A DNA stretch of 64,000 nt from Typhlomys cinereus (taxonomy: Eukaryota > Chordata > Mammalia > Rodentia > Platacanthomyidae): assembly GCA_023101885.1 (NCBI GenBank), contig JALPQD010000294.1:423501-487500 (forward strand). The letters are read 5' to 3'. This document shows, piece by piece, positions 22,195-34,044 of the stretch. How positions within the stretch are numbered: position 1 is the first letter of the stretch; each line of letters begins with the position of its first letter. A program made the translations under genes and the position numbers. The notes below the pieces were generated by a model that saw only the letters and a program-made list of their open reading frames with translations, did not search any database and was not told where the DNA came from.

Positions 22195-24580
22195 CAGGCA
22201 GATGATGTCAACTGCTCTGCTGTTCAGCGTGGCCCTTGGCTTCTGGTCTCAGACAGTAGAAAGAAGTCATTCCTATCCCTTCAACCTGGAGGGTCCACCC
22301 ACACTTTCCTTTTCCTTCAGGCCTTTCCAGGACTGTGCCCAAGAGATCTCGACTTTCCCTGGCAATTGTACTTATTGTCGCCTTAGACCACCCTCCAATT
22401 TTTTCTGACAGACTCTGGTTTGCACCCCTTTCCTTCAGCAACATTCACCCATCATCTCAGCCAGCCCCCTGAAGGCAAGCTGGCTGGGTTCCCTCCTCTG
22501 CCGGGTGTCATTTGTAGCTCCCACATAATAATGCACACTGCCTGATACTGTGTGTCTTCCCCCGCTGGGCTAGAATTTCCATGAAGGCAGATGGTTCTGT
22601 CTACATCTTTCCTGCCTTTCCATAGCACCCGATACATAGTTGATGCCCAGTAAACATTTATTGCCTAGAAAACTGGAAAATGCTGCAGCCACATGAGATA
22701 TTTCTCTTAATCTTTCTTTCTCTAAGGTTCCAAGAGGTCCTATCAGTTAAGTGAACCCCATGGAACCCAAATTCCAGGGCTGTGCTTTAAGCCTGAGGTC
22801 TCCAGGCACAGACAGCTATGGAGTGTGGATAGATGGTTTTGTTCTACACCCAGAGAAATTAGTTGAGACCCATAGGCCCACTCTTCTGGGAGTAACATGT
22901 GCACACAATCTATGGGCTCTTTCATTCATTGAGGATGTACTATGTACCATTGGGCTGGCCATATGCAGGGGTCTAGTTGAATGAATGGAAGGTAAAGAAG
23001 GCATTCTCCCCTATACAAAGGTGAGAATGGACAGAGGTTACCTGCCTGCAGATGCAATGGCCTTGGAGACACTGGAGAGGGGATTGGTTGTTTCCTTCCC
23101 TCACACAAAGTTCCTCTGAGACTCGCAATTGAACTGATACATGACCCAAACCATAGAATATCCAGGCAATACTCCAGAGGAAGCATGCAAAGACAATACT
23201 GGTCTGTATCCCCTTCCAACACGAGTGCATGTTTTTACACATATTGTCCCTCGGTGCCCAAGACTCAGATGCCAAAGTCTCTATGTAGAGATCATCACAG
23301 CTCAAAACTCAGCTCCCCCCCCCTTCGGAGAGGCAAACACCCATTCTCATCCCAGATCCTTCATGCAGTTTTGTGGGCACCAGCACTCCCTGACCCAGAC
23401 ATAGAGTTTGCAACAGGCTAGAAGGCCCCTGTCCTGCACCGACCCACCTCCAGCTGCAGGCCACCTACCTATATCACACACGCAAGCCAGTGTCCCTTCC
23501 CACAGCTGGGGAGGAAGGAGGCCCAGAGCCCCAATTCCTCACTATACCTGTCACTCAAACCCAGCTCAGGGCCTCATGGGTTCCCTAGCATAGAGGAAGG
23601 GAGGGTCCTGAGGAGCACAAGAAGGGGAGGTGTGGTGGAGGTGTCTCAGGACCCAGGGAGAGGGACAAAGATGTTGAAGGGAGGAACAGAGGCCTAGTAA
23701 GAAGAGATGGGATGACAGAGATGGCGCTCCAGGAAAAGACAAAGTCACAGAAGATGGTTGTACAGGAAGGGTGGGTGTTGGTGGGAGGTAGACAGAGGCA
23801 GAGAGTAGGATACCCAGATTGAGGAACAGAGAGGTCCAGAGGCGGATGATGAGGGGGAGTGAGAGAAGTGCAACCCAGAGATGGGGTGAGGGTGGGTCGG
23901 AGGGTCAGAGGAGTCCAGTAGTCAAGAAAGGACCAGAGCCTCTGAAATGGCCAGAATATAATCTGCAGGTGGTAACTGGGGAAGCATGGGGAAAACTCTG
24001 TGGGCAGAACAAGGGTTAAAGGACAAAAGGGGGGACTCCTAGGAAGTTCTGAGGTCAGAAGGGCAGTTTCAGGATGGGGAGGATGAAGAAAGCAGTAAGA
24101 ATGGGAACCCCCTCTTCCAAGAGGAAAATTAGAGGGAGAGAAAGGGATAGGGTCTGGGTTTCAGGGCCGGGAGATTCCCCCAGGGGTGCTGACAGGAGAT
24201 TGAGCGACATTGTTGAATAACACTGGCTGATTCCACCTGTCCAGGGGTCGCTATGTCTTTAACACCCCTCATCCCCTCCGCCTCCTGGCAACCGTCCCCC
24301 ACCGTCTGTCTGGTTTCTCTGTGTCTCTAACAGAACATATACAGCCCGGTCTCAGTTTCTCTGCCTCTTCACATCTCTGCATCTGCCTCAGAGTCTGTCC
24401 CAGTATCTCTGTCGTCTCAAGCCCCCAGCCTCAGCCTCCCCCTTCTTGGATCGGTATCTTCCGCGTCGCCTTCACACCCAAATCCCTCTTCCAGGGGGCT
24501 CTTTCTATTTCTGCACATCTGTCTCTTTGAGCTTCCCATCAATCACTCCTCAGGCCCCCTGCGCCCCTCACTCTTCAGAG
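22195..24580. other. Mostly unique sequence, no gene recognised (putative Shisa7 first intron)
   Basis: Largely free of SINEs. No exon chain with splice sites was found on either strand. Confidence 0.5.
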
Positions 24581-24638
24581 GAATGGGTGGGGGGCGTTGC
24601 AGAGGGAGCTGTGTGTTCCCAGCGCAAAATAGACTCCC

Positions 24639-24652
24639 GTTGCCATGGCGAC
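24639..24652. promoter_or_regulatory. X-box-like RFX site
   Basis: The sequence GTTGCCATGGCGAC matches the palindromic RFX X-box consensus GTTGCCATGGCAAC at 13 of 14 positions. It lies in GC-rich sequence about 640 bp inside the putative first intron of Shisa7. Confidence 0.45.
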
Positions 24653-25280
24653 GCGAGCGCGGCCTCGAGACGCAGGCTTTGGGGCTGGGTGTGCGAAGGG
24701 GACACCTGGATCCGGAAGGCGGGGGCCGGGGTGCCGACGCCCGAGGCCTGGGGGGGCTCCGGAGGAGGGTGGCTGGGACTCCTAGGTTCCTGGAGAGGGT
24801 GTGCCCGGGATATGTGGCTCTGTCCTTCTGGGAGGGGTCTGGGCTAACAGAGTGGCAACAGCGGTGTTGTGGTTTTGATGTTCCAAGAGGGTGTGTGTGT
24901 GGGGGGGGCATTGCATCCCTGGAGGATTCAGAGGGGACCTTCTTAGGCCATCCCTCCCACAGTTAGGGAAGGGGCAAGAACTGCAAATATAGGGTGGGTG
25001 GTCTGAAGCCGTGGAGGCTAGAGGCGGAGGTTGGTGGGGGGTTGTCTGTGGAGTGTCTCTGGGATCTGCTAGGGGATGCAAATTCTGAAACCTCTTCTTG
25101 CAGGTCCCTGGGATCCTGCGTCTTGGGAGACACACAGACCCACTCAACGGCAACTGTTTTCTCATCTATGGGTCCATTCATTCGTGCATCCACACTCCTG
25201 TCCCTTCTTCCCCACCCTCTTCCCATCCCCGGTCTTCGTGCCTCAGTTTCCCCCTCCATAGAAGATAGGGTTGCGCTCAC

Positions 25281-25560
25281 CTCGGTTTCCGGATGCGGGA
25301 CCCTCAGGGAATCGGGGGTGGCAGCGTGGGGGCCACTCGGGGGAGGCAGCGCGCGCGCTCGCGTGTCTGCGAACCCGCGGGGCTGGGGCGTGCGCTCGCT
25401 GGTGGGGGTGGGGGTAGCCAGAAGCGTGGTGGTGGCGACCCTGGTCTGCTCGGCAGTTCCTGCTCATGCAGATGCGCACCCGCTCTGCAGATGTGGCAGT
25501 AGCCAGCCCTCGCCCGTCTCACGCCGGCTTGGAGCCGCGAAGAGGCACCTCCCCCTCCTC
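25281..25560 (-). promoter_or_regulatory. Shisa7: CpG island and probable untranslated first exon of Shisa7
   Basis: The stretch is dense in CG dinucleotides, unlike its surroundings. On the minus strand a strong donor, ACCGAG|GTGAGCGC, lies directly below 25281. The Shisa7 start-codon exon has an upstream acceptor at 18344, so a 5' exon is required; this donor in a CpG island is the best candidate I see. The transcription start is not located. It could instead belong to an unannotated transcript. Confidence 0.6.
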
Positions 25561-25658
25561 ACCTGCAGGAGACCCCTCTTTCTTCCACCCCCAGCCCCCA
25601 GGAGCCCCCGAGACACCCCCCAAGCCCAATAATGGTTCGGCCCACAGCCACATCAATG

Positions 25659-25664
25659 TTTATT
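25659..25664 (-). terminator. Isoc2: Isoc2 copy 1 poly(A) signal
   Basis: AATAAA on the minus strand, about 295 bp below the stop. It is conserved in position and flank with the copy 2 signal at 48980-48985. It lies only about 100 bp from the putative Shisa7 CpG island. Confidence 0.7.
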
Positions 25665-25956
25665 CTGAGTGCGGGTCCCAGTCTGTGACATTCCATTCCC
25701 CTCTCTTTCCCGCCCCATGAAGTGGCCCGGGGCTGAGTCCCGCCTTCATCTTGCCCTCAGCCAATTCCTACCCAGCACCCAGGAGTCTCATTTGCATTTC
25801 CGGAAGCAGTTGTCCAATGGGGAGACAGGACCACGCCTCCCCTCTCACGGGGGCGGTACTCCTGGTGGACTGCACCACTCTTGGGATCCAGGGATGAGGA
25901 GGAAAAAAACGCTTCAACAGATGTCGGGGTGACAGGAAGGTGGGTCTCCCATCAAG

Positions 25957-26049
25957 TCAAGGTTTGGAGTTCATGAAGAGGGGATTCTGGCCATGGAAGA
26001 GGCCTAGTAGTCCACTATCTTGGAATGGCTCCTTCATGATCTTCTGGAC
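25957..26049 (-). other. Isoc2: Isoc2 copy 1, last coding exon
   Basis: Acceptor CCTCTAG|GTCCAG. It encodes 30 residues beginning [20 protein letters not shown] and ends at TGA 25959-25957. The homologous exon of copy 2 aligns base by base with the same stop position, although about a third of its residues differ. Confidence 0.9.
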
Positions 26050-29000
26050 CTAGAGGCAGAGGGGCTGTGTCAGGAAGCCAGGAATCCCCCATCTTCTTGA
26101 TAACCATCTGAGGGCTACCTCTTCACCTCTATCATCCCTCCTGGCAGCAGCTCTCCCACAATCAAACACTTTCTTTTCAAAGTTTTCCTGCGGCCTTCCT
26201 CTTGCCACACCTCCTGCCATCTTGGTCCTCCTTGAATGGCTAAGGGTGGATGGTTCTTTCTTAAGGCTTCTTGCCTATACCTTCTTTCTCAGGGATCTCA
26301 ACCTTTACAAGCATTTCATTAGGCCCTCAACTCTACAAGCTAGCCCTAACTGCATCTGTGTTCTTTGGGTTCATATGTAGCCAACTCCATTTTCTTAATT
26401 TAAAGTCCCTCCACCAGGGCTGGGGACACAGCTCAGTGGGTAAGTGTGCTTGCTGTGTCAGAATTCAAATCCTTGGCACCCACATATTAAAAAAAGAGGC
26501 TCTGCATGGTGGTGTGTATTTGTAACCTCGGCATTGTGGGAGTGTGGTGTAGTGGGAGGAGAGGCTGGATTCAGACAGCTCCTGCCAGCCAATCTACCTG
26601 AAACAGCAAGGAATTAAAGGAATTAAATTGGAGAGTGATAGAAGACACGCTACATCCTCTTCTGGACTCAACATGTACACACATGCACATACATTTAAAT
26701 TTTTTTTATTATTATTATTATTTATTCAACTGTGTGTATGTGCGCGCGCATGTCTGTGTGTGTGTGTATGTGTGTGTCTGTGTATGTGTAGAACCACGGA
26801 CGAATTCGCGAACCACCATGGACGCCTCCACCTCCTTCTGCCCCGGGATTCACAGGCTCCGCCCTACCAGGACCAGAAGCGCAGGCCGCCCCCGCTTCCG
26901 TCTGGCGTCTATACGTGGGATCTGGGATCCGAACTCGGGACCTTCCGCCTGCAAGGCGGAGGCTTAACTCCTGAGCCACCTCTCCAGCCCCGCACATACA
27001 TTTTAAAAAAGTCTATCTCAGAAAATTAAGAACATGAAATCCAATCTCAAAGCCTGCACCTTTCCCACTTGGCCTGATAAGTATGTATCATGGTTATGTA
27101 CAGGTGTCAACTTGATGGTTGAGGGTTTGAGCTCTGGGCACATTTGTAGAGAATTAGTTAAGCCCAGAGCGAACATGAAGGAGATTGGCCAGTTGATGGG
27201 GAAGGCCCAGTCCATGGTGGGTGGGACTAGGTCTTGAACAGGTGAATAAAATACAGAGAGCTGACTGAGGAAGTTGGCATCCTTTTGTACACTTGACTAG
27301 ACATGCTGGTCTGGCAAGTAAGGATTGTTCCTCTCTCAGCGATTAGGTAGAGATGATGTAGCCAGTTCCCTTGGTCTTGGTGTTGGTGCGTGCTCACCTA
27401 TCAAGCTGGATTGATAATCATAAGAGTTTACATAAACCCTTTGTTCCCTTAAGCCGTTTGATGGTGATTTATCAGTAACCATGCAGGCTGACTGCAACAG
27501 TATTCTACTACTAAGAAGCATCCCCAGTCCCTCCACATGGCTTCTTTTATCTCCAACATGACGACATCAGTGTCAAGAGAGCTGGACTGGCCATGGTCTT
27601 GGGCACCACTGTGACTATTCTATTGCTAAAATGCCATTTTTTTTTTGCCAAGACATGGCTCAAGTCCTCCCTCACTACCCAGCAAATGATCATAATCCGG
27701 TTCTTGGAATAAGGCAGGCACAGCCCCAGCTCTTGGCCTTTATTCCAGCTATCCCGCCTGCCAGGAGCTCTATACATGAGACTGCTCTGTTTTTTCCCAG
27801 TCTTGGGTTCAAGGTTACCTAATATCATTCTTTCATACCCCTCATCACCTCTTAATGTGTTACTGGGCATAGAGCATCCTTTTAAAATGTTTATTGTTGT
27901 TATGTTTGAGACAGGGTCTCATGTATCCCAGGCTGGTCTTGGTAAGTGGCTAGAAATGACTTTGAAATTTTGAGCTTCCTGAATGGCTGATTTAGAACTG
28001 TATACCACCATCCCCAATTGGTGCAGCACTGAGAATCGAAACCCAAGACTTCATGCATATGGGGCACTCATTCTACTAACTACATTCCTAGTCCAGGATC
28101 AGATTGTGTATGTATCAAAGAAAGATGCTGGATGCCTTCCTCTATTTCTCTTATTTCCTCAAGAGTCTGTCTAAACCTGACACTCACCATTTTGACTAGG
28201 CAGCTAGCCAACCATGATGCACCTGTCTCCACAAACCAAACTTTGGAATTTCAGCTATGAATGGTCGTATCTGGCTTTTTACATGGGTGCTGGGGATTCA
28301 AACTAAGGTCCCTATACATGTGCAGCAAGTATTCAATGGAATAAACCATCTCCCCAGACTCCAGTTTGACATTTTATCTCCACACTGTGAAGCAAACTCC
28401 AGAAAGACTGTTGTTACCGCTGTCCTGGGCATACCACAGAGACGGGCACAGAGTAGATGATAAATAAATGCTCATAGGAACTGAACGGGCAGGGAAGAGA
28501 ACCAGGAGTGTTCATTGTGTTTCCTAATCATCCTGATGGCCAAGGACTTAAACGGGGAGGCCTAGGACCCAGCCAGGCACCAGTTCAATGGTGACCACTC
28601 CAAACATACACTGTAGGAGGGGGAGTAGGACCTGATGAGGCAGGGACCTGGTGGACAGAGCTGGATGTGGGCATGTCAAGAGCTCTGGCTTGCAGGGTTT
28701 CCACTAGACCCTCTTCCCACACCTACCTGGCTCCTCCCCTTTGCTCCTACTTGTCACTCTTTTTTATTTGGTAACTTTATTTATTTACTTAGCGTGTATG
28801 TGTATCAGAGGGCACCGTGTGTCCCTGTGGAGGATCAAGGGTGACTTCAGAAATCATCCAGATTGCTTCTACCTCTTTTTTGCTTTGCTCTGGAATTTCC
28901 CAGGCTCTGCCCACCAGGGTTAGAAGTGCAACTCCTCCGCTCCACACACACACACCTCCCCCCCCCCGGGGCGTTTTTTACATGGGACCTGGGATCCGAA

Positions 29001-30055
29001 CTCAGAACCTTCTGCTTGTGAGGCAGAGTCTTAACCTCTGAGCTATCTCTCCAGCCCCTACTTGTAAATCTAAAGTCACCTTCTACGGCAGTCATCATAG
29101 GCATTCCCCTCCTCTGCATTCTGTATCCCAGATGGTTTCCCAAGTAACCCCTTTTTATGTATGGAAATGTGTATACGGACTTGTATATAAAAGGATACTT
29201 GACTGTATATGCCTGTGGAGGCCGAAGGGTGACATTGGTAATCACCCTGGATTGCTCTTTGACCTTATTACTTTGCTCTGGGGTTTCCCAGGCTCTGCCT
29301 TCCAGGGCTAGAATTATAGGCTGCAGCCATATCCTGCCAGTATGATTTACATGGGATCTGGGTTTTTGTTGTTTTTTTTTTTTTTTTTTTTTTGCACACA
29401 TGCATGTGTGCAAAAAAAAAATTACATGTGTATGTGTGTGTATATCAGAGTGCATTGTGCTCCTATGCAGGACCAAGAGTGACTTTGGGATTCATCCTGG
29501 ATTGCGTCTACCTTTTTCTCAGGCTCTGCCCACCAGGCCAGAAGTGCAAACTACCTCCCTTTCTGCTTGGCATTTTTCTATGTGGAACCTGGGATCCAAA
29601 CTCAGGATCTTCTGCTTTCAATGCAGAGTTTTAATCCCTGAGCCATTGCTTCAGCCTCAGGATCTGTGATTTAAACTTAGGTCCTTTTGCTTTTTCCCAG
29701 TCAAGTGTGATGGCATACATCTATAATTTTAGCACCTAGGACACTGAGGCACAAAGGTTGCATGAGTTTGAGGCTAGCCTGGGTTAGAGTAAGAAAAAAA
29801 AAGAAAAAAGGAAAAAAAAAGGAGAAAGACAGGTGAAGGATGTGACTCAGTGGGTAGAATGTTCAGTGTGAGCAAACTGATATGATGATGCATGCCACTA
29901 ATCCTAGCACTGGGGAGGTGGGACCAGGATGATTGGAAGTTCAAGGTGGTCCTCAGCTATACAGAGTTCAAGGCAAAGCTTGACTACAAGAGACACTGAG
30001 AGAGAGAGAGAGAGAAAGAAAAAGAAAGAAAAAGAAAGAAAAGAAAGAAAGAAAA

Positions 30056-30091
<36 letters not shown>

Positions 30092-31526
30092 GAAAGAAAG
30101 GGAAGGGAAAAAGGGAAGGGAAGGAGGAAGGGAAGGGAAGGAGGAAAGAGGAAGGAATGGAAGGAAAGGAAGCAGAAAGAAAAAGAAGAAGAAAAGAGAA
30201 AGGAAGAAGAAGAAAGAAAGGAAGACAGAAGAAAGAAAGAAAAGGAAAGGAAGGAAGGAAGGAAGGAAGGAAAAAGGAAGGAAAAGGAAGGAGAAGGAAG
30301 AAAAGGAGGGAAGAAGGGAGGGAGGGAGGGAGAAGAAGGAAGAAAAGAAGGAGGGAGGGAGGAGGGAGGGAGGGAGGGAGGGAGGGAAGGAAGGAAGGAA
30401 GGAAGGAAGGAAGGAAGAATTCCTCCTGTGCATGGGAGACCCAGGGGCCCATCTTTTACCTCCTTGAACTGAGGGTGGGCAGCATCCCTCATGAGCTGCA
30501 AAATGAGCCCTTCGCTGGTGGAGAGGAAGACTCCGCTCTGTCGCATGCGGGCCAGCGCCACCAATCGGTCCACCTGACTGCAGGAGCAGGAGGTAGGGGG
30601 TAGGTGTCCATGCTTTGGCATTCCTGATGCACATGGTCAGTGCCCTGACTGTCCCCACTCCAGGGGATCCCTCTCACCTTCGAGAGGAGCAGGCATCCAC
30701 TACCACATGGACATCCAGTTCCTGGTCAAGGAGGTCCAGGGCTGTATTCTAGGGGAAGAGAGATTTCTGGGCCAGAGGCAGAGCACATCAGAGGCCCCAG
30801 TGACGAATGAGGGAATTTTTGAGTCAGAACTGGGGACTCAGAATGGAACTAAGGAAGACTCAAGTAACAACCAAAGCTTCAGGTTAGAAGGAACTGGCCA
30901 GACAGGTCTATGCGTAAGGCGTTTGCTTGCAAACCTGCAACCAGAGTTTGATCTCTGGAAGCCACATAGTGGGAGAGAACTGACTTCTGAAAGTTGTCTG
31001 ACCTCTACCTGTGCACCATGATATGCATTCCTTTACTACCCCACCATAACCAAAGTCAGGGAGAAGAGGGGGCCCCAAAAAGCAGGCAGACAGGGCCTTA
31101 CCAAGATACAGACATGCGCCTCGATGCCGCAGAGTAGCACAGACTGCAGCTGCGGGCGGCTGTCCAGCTCCTTCTGTAAGGTGGGCACCATGCTGAAGCA
31201 GGTCTTGCTCAGAGCTGGAATGCCCTGAGCCCCCAGCTCCGGAACTGTGGGGCCTACGCCTTTTGGGTACTGCTCTGTCAGCACAGCAGGGATATCCAGC
31301 ATTCGGGCCACCTGCATGGTGAAGAAATAAAGGCCAGGGACCAAGGCTAAGGTCTGGACCTTCAAAAGGACTGGGCAGTTGGTCCTACCTTCAGCATTCG
31401 GGCAGCCACACACACGATCTGGGGGAAGTAGGCTATGCTGTGCCGCAGTTTCTCCTGCATGTCACACAGGAACAGGATGGAGGATTCTGGGCGGATCCGG
31501 CCCAGGCTAGCCCTGGCTGCTGCCAT
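25957..31526 (-). CDS. Isoc2: Isoc2 copy 1 (Shisa7-proximal), isochorismatase-domain protein, 5 coding exons
   Basis: Coding exons are 31526-31389, 31311-31102, 30748-30678, 30577-30460 and 26049-25957, giving 209 aa with all phases closed. The protein has the isochorismatase-like cysteine-hydrolase fold. The expected triad is present: Asp22 in LFLCDMQEK, Lys82 in LSKTCFSM, and Cys114 in [10 protein letters not shown]. Human ISOC2 is about 205 aa; the substrate is not established. By position it may correspond to mouse Isoc2b, but I cannot settle orthology. It differs from copy 2 at about 36 of 209 residues, unevenly distributed. Intron 4 is about 4.4 kb and starts almost directly in a purine/pyrimidine tract. 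No disabling change is seen. Confidence 0.93.
26420..26500 (+). repeat. ID-like SINE fragment
   Basis: GGGCTGGGGACACAGCTCAG followed by a tRNA-like B-box region and an A-rich end. Confidence 0.6.
26715..26991 (-). repeat. F2 SINE
   Basis: Full F2. The target duplication GCACATACATTT(A/T)AAA flanks it. Confidence 0.88.
27084..27499 (+). mobile_element. Solo MaLR (ORR1-like) LTR
   Basis: 416 bp with GGTGTCAACTTGATGG near the start and GACTGCAACA at the end. It lies in Isoc2 copy 1 intron 4 and has no counterpart in copy 2. Confidence 0.75.
28765..29060 (-). repeat. F1 SINE
   Basis: First of three same-strand F1 copies at 28.8-29.7 kb. Confidence 0.8.
29145..29365 (-). repeat. F1 SINE, head missing
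   Basis: F1 body (CCCAGGCTCTGCCTTCCAGG) ending at ACATGGGATCTGGG, then a T run. Confidence 0.75.
29395..29660 (-). repeat. F1 SINE
   Basis: Ends CCTGAGCCATTGCTTCAGCC. Confidence 0.75.
29700..29997 (+). repeat. Two B1 fragments
   Basis: GAGTTTGAGGCTAGCCTGGG, then CACTAATCCTAGCACTGGGG. Confidence 0.7.
29998..30420. repeat. 420-bp purine tract beside an Isoc2 splice donor
   Basis: A/G only on the plus strand, grading from GAAA to GGAG to GGAA units. It ends 40 bp from the Isoc2 exon at 30460. Confidence 0.92.
30460..30577 (-). other. Isoc2: Isoc2 copy 1, 118-bp exon
   Basis: Acceptor CTGCAG|TCAGG, donor AAGGAG|GTAAAA. It encodes [13 protein letters not shown] through PQFKE. The donor is followed within about 40 nt by a 420-bp tract that is pyrimidine-rich on the sense strand. 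Confidence 0.92.
30678..30748 (-). other. Isoc2: Isoc2 copy 1, 71-bp exon
   Basis: Acceptor CCCCTAG|AAT, donor CGAAG|GTGAGA. It encodes [19 protein letters not shown] and the CSSR that follows, ending two bases into the next Ser codon. Confidence 0.92.
30885..31040 (+). repeat. B3-like SINE in Isoc2 copy 1 intron
   Basis: Old copy with GGAGAGAACTGACTTCTG. Absent from copy 2 at the same place. Confidence 0.65.
31102..31311 (-). other. Isoc2: Isoc2 copy 1, 210-bp exon with catalytic Cys
   Basis: Acceptor CATGCAG|GTG, donor TTG|GTAAGG. It encodes residues 47-116, including Lys82 and Cys114. The last 150 bp are about 97% identical to copy 2, while the first 60 bp are about 77% identical. Confidence 0.93.
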
Positions 31527-31529
31527 TTC
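31389..31529 (-). other. Isoc2: Isoc2 copy 1, exon with start codon
   Basis: Acceptor CACCTCCAG|GAAATG leaves only 3 nt of 5' UTR before ATG (31526-31524). Donor AAG|GTAGGA. It encodes residues 1-46, ending AARMLK. Confidence 0.92.
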
Positions 31530-31984
31530 CTGGAGGTGGGACAGAGAGGGGTGGTGGTCAGGTTTAGGCAGGGATGAGGGTTTAGGGTGTTACTAGGCTG
31601 CTATCAGGCCTTTTCATCAGCTGTCTGCAGCCTGGAATTCCCTCTCATCAAATGTGAGGTCACGGGAAGTCTTCTAGAGCTATGTCTGTCCTGTCACCGT
31701 CCCATGGTCAACCTGTGGTTTGTTTCTCCTTGCACCACCTTGGGAAAATGAGTCCTGAGGAATAGGGTGACCTACTCTAACACGCACCGCTGGGACATCA
31801 CCTCTAAGGGAAAAAGGTCACACACTCCTGGGCGGGACGGGAGTTGGCTGTGTAGCCCAGGCTGGTCTCTAACTTAAGATCCTTCTGCCTCAGCCTCCCC
31901 ATGCCAGGTGTGTGCTACCAGGCCAGCTGTCTGAGACCCATGATGCCTGGCATCCCCACTGTCATAGACTGAGTGTGAGTTGCC

Positions 31985-32290
31985 CCCCCCACTCCACAGG
32001 CTCATGTGTCGGCATCCTTGGCTGGTGCTAATGTTTGGGAAGGCTGTGGCAACTTTAATAGGTGCTGCTTTAGTGGAGGCAGGCAGGTCACAAGGTGAGT
32101 CTTGAGTGTTGGTAGCCTGGCCCTCTTTTTTCTTGCTCTCTCTTCCTCCTGCTTCCACTTCCAGCCAGGCCTTGTGCTATGATTCCCACCATAATGGCCC
32201 AATATCCCCTCTGGACCATGGCATGCATGTGCACATTCTCCCCCTTCTCCTTCTCTCAAATAAATTAACTCAAATAAATCTCTCAAATAA
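31985..32290 (+). mobile_element. MT/MaLR-like LTR remnant
   Basis: Shares the GGGAAGGCTGTGGCA..TTT and GGCAGGTCACA arrangement with 58250-58590. Confidence 0.45.
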
Positions 32291-32391
32291 ATTAACTTTT
32301 AAAAGGGTGGAGACTGTGAAGGTCAGAGGACAATCTTCAAACACTGTTCCTTGCTTTTCCACTTTGAGACCAGGACTCGTCGCAAAAAAAA

Positions 32392-32399
<8 letters not shown>

Positions 32400-32437
<38 letters not shown>

Positions 32438-32620
32438 GGCCGACTGGCTGTCGAGCTTTGGGGATTCTCTGGTCTTTGCTTCCCATTTCCAATGAGTGCT
32501 AAGGGACTACAGATACTCAGTCTTCATGTCTGACAGTCACATGGATCTGGGGATCTGAATTCCAGTCCTCACACTTGTGCAGCAAGAGTTTAAACCACTG
32601 AGCCATCTCCCCAACCTCCA
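32400..32620 (-). repeat. (TG)n and old SINE end
   Basis: TG run 32,394-32,434, then a body ending CACTGAGCCATCTCCCCAAC. Confidence 0.6.
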
Positions 32621-33000
32621 AATATCCGCTACTATCAAGAGAAGAAAAACAAGTTTAGCATGGAGAAATCTGGAGTACAGCATCTGAACCAGGAAGTCAA
32701 AGTCAAACAGCTCTAACAATGAAACAAACAGATCAGCAACTTTCATAAAATAGAATAAAATGAAAACACAGCATCGTTCTAGCCCAAAATTCTGGGTCTC
32801 AAAAGAAGGAAACATTTAAAGCAAAACAAAACCAAACTGTATTTGCAACTGTCCAGAAACACGGAGCACCAAAAAAACTAAAGAATTTTTTAAGGTGTAG
32901 GTTTGACTGACATGACCACTGAGTGTGAAGTATGGTCCTGGATTGTATCATATTACCACAAAGTAAATTAAAATGAAGTCTCTGCATGAGAAAAAAAGGG

Positions 33001-33240
33001 TGGCAGCTGGAAAGATGGCTCAGTGGTTAAAACTTGTCTCACAAGCAAAAGGATCTGAGTTCAGATCCCCAGTAAAGATGCCAGGCAGATATGGCAGCAC
33101 CATACTATTTTAGCCCTGGAAGGCAGAGCCTGGGAAACCTCAGAGTAAAGCAATAAGGAGGTAGATTCCCAATGCAATCTTGTATACATGTGCACAGACA
33201 TGCATACACATATCGACACACACATACACACACACACACA
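33001..33240 (+). repeat. Old F1-type SINE
   Basis: GCTGGAAAGATGGCTCAGTG head with a CA run at the 3' end. Confidence 0.7.
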
Positions 33241-33689
33241 AAAGGTATAGTCCCAGAGAAATGTTACCTGATATCGCCCCTGACTTCTACATATAGGCAC
33301 ATACACCTGTTTGTACATCTGCATACATGTATGCACACAAACACAAAAAGAAACATCTAGAATAGACAAAGCCATCAATAAGGAAGACTAGGGAATAGGG
33401 CAGGGAGGAATTCTGGGTGATGGTTAATAGACATAGGGTTTTCACTCAGAATAAAAATGTTTTGAATCTGGAATAGCTGAATGCTGGCACACATCATGAA
33501 GATACTCAAGGTCACCTGTGGATTTTTAAAATGACTAAGGGGACTGGGGATATGCTTTGGTTGGTAGAGCCTGGCATCCATGAAGTCCTGGGGTTGATGC
33601 CCAGAACTGAATAAAACAGGTGTGGTGTCTTTGCCTGCAATCCCAGTGTTCCAGAGATGGAGGCAGGAGGCTGAGAAGTTCCAAGTTGG

Positions 33690-33940
33690 GCTGGAGAAAG
33701 ATGACTCAGGGGTCAAGATTCTGATTCTCAAGTAAAAGGACCTGATTCTGATCCTGATCCTGAATCCAATGTAAAAACACCAGCTGGAAATAGCAGCAGC
33801 CTGCACTGCCGGCTCTGGAAGGCAGAGCCTGGGAAATCCCAGAGCAAAGAAAAAAGGAGGTGGAGCAATCCAGGATGATTCCTGAAGTCACTTTTGGGCC
33901 TTCATGGGCATACACTGTGCCCTCTGATACACATAGACAG

Positions 33941-33997
<57 letters not shown>

Positions 33998-34040
33998 GGA
34001 GGCACATGCAGAAAATAAAAATTAAAATGAAAAAAAAAAA
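33690..34040 (+). repeat. F1 SINE with (TC)n
   Basis: Complete F1 with a long TC/AC run before the tail. Confidence 0.8.
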
Positions 34041-34044
34041 AGGA

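Noticed and set aside
24994..25632. 212-codon plus-strand open frame over the CpG island
   Set aside because: GC-rich stretch with few stops; antisense to the proposed Shisa7 first exon and no family resemblance.
29904..30658. Several open frames of 180-224 codons over the purine tract
   Set aside because: Translations of GAAA/GGAA repeats; composition is only Lys/Arg/Glu/Gly or Ser/Phe/Leu/Pro.
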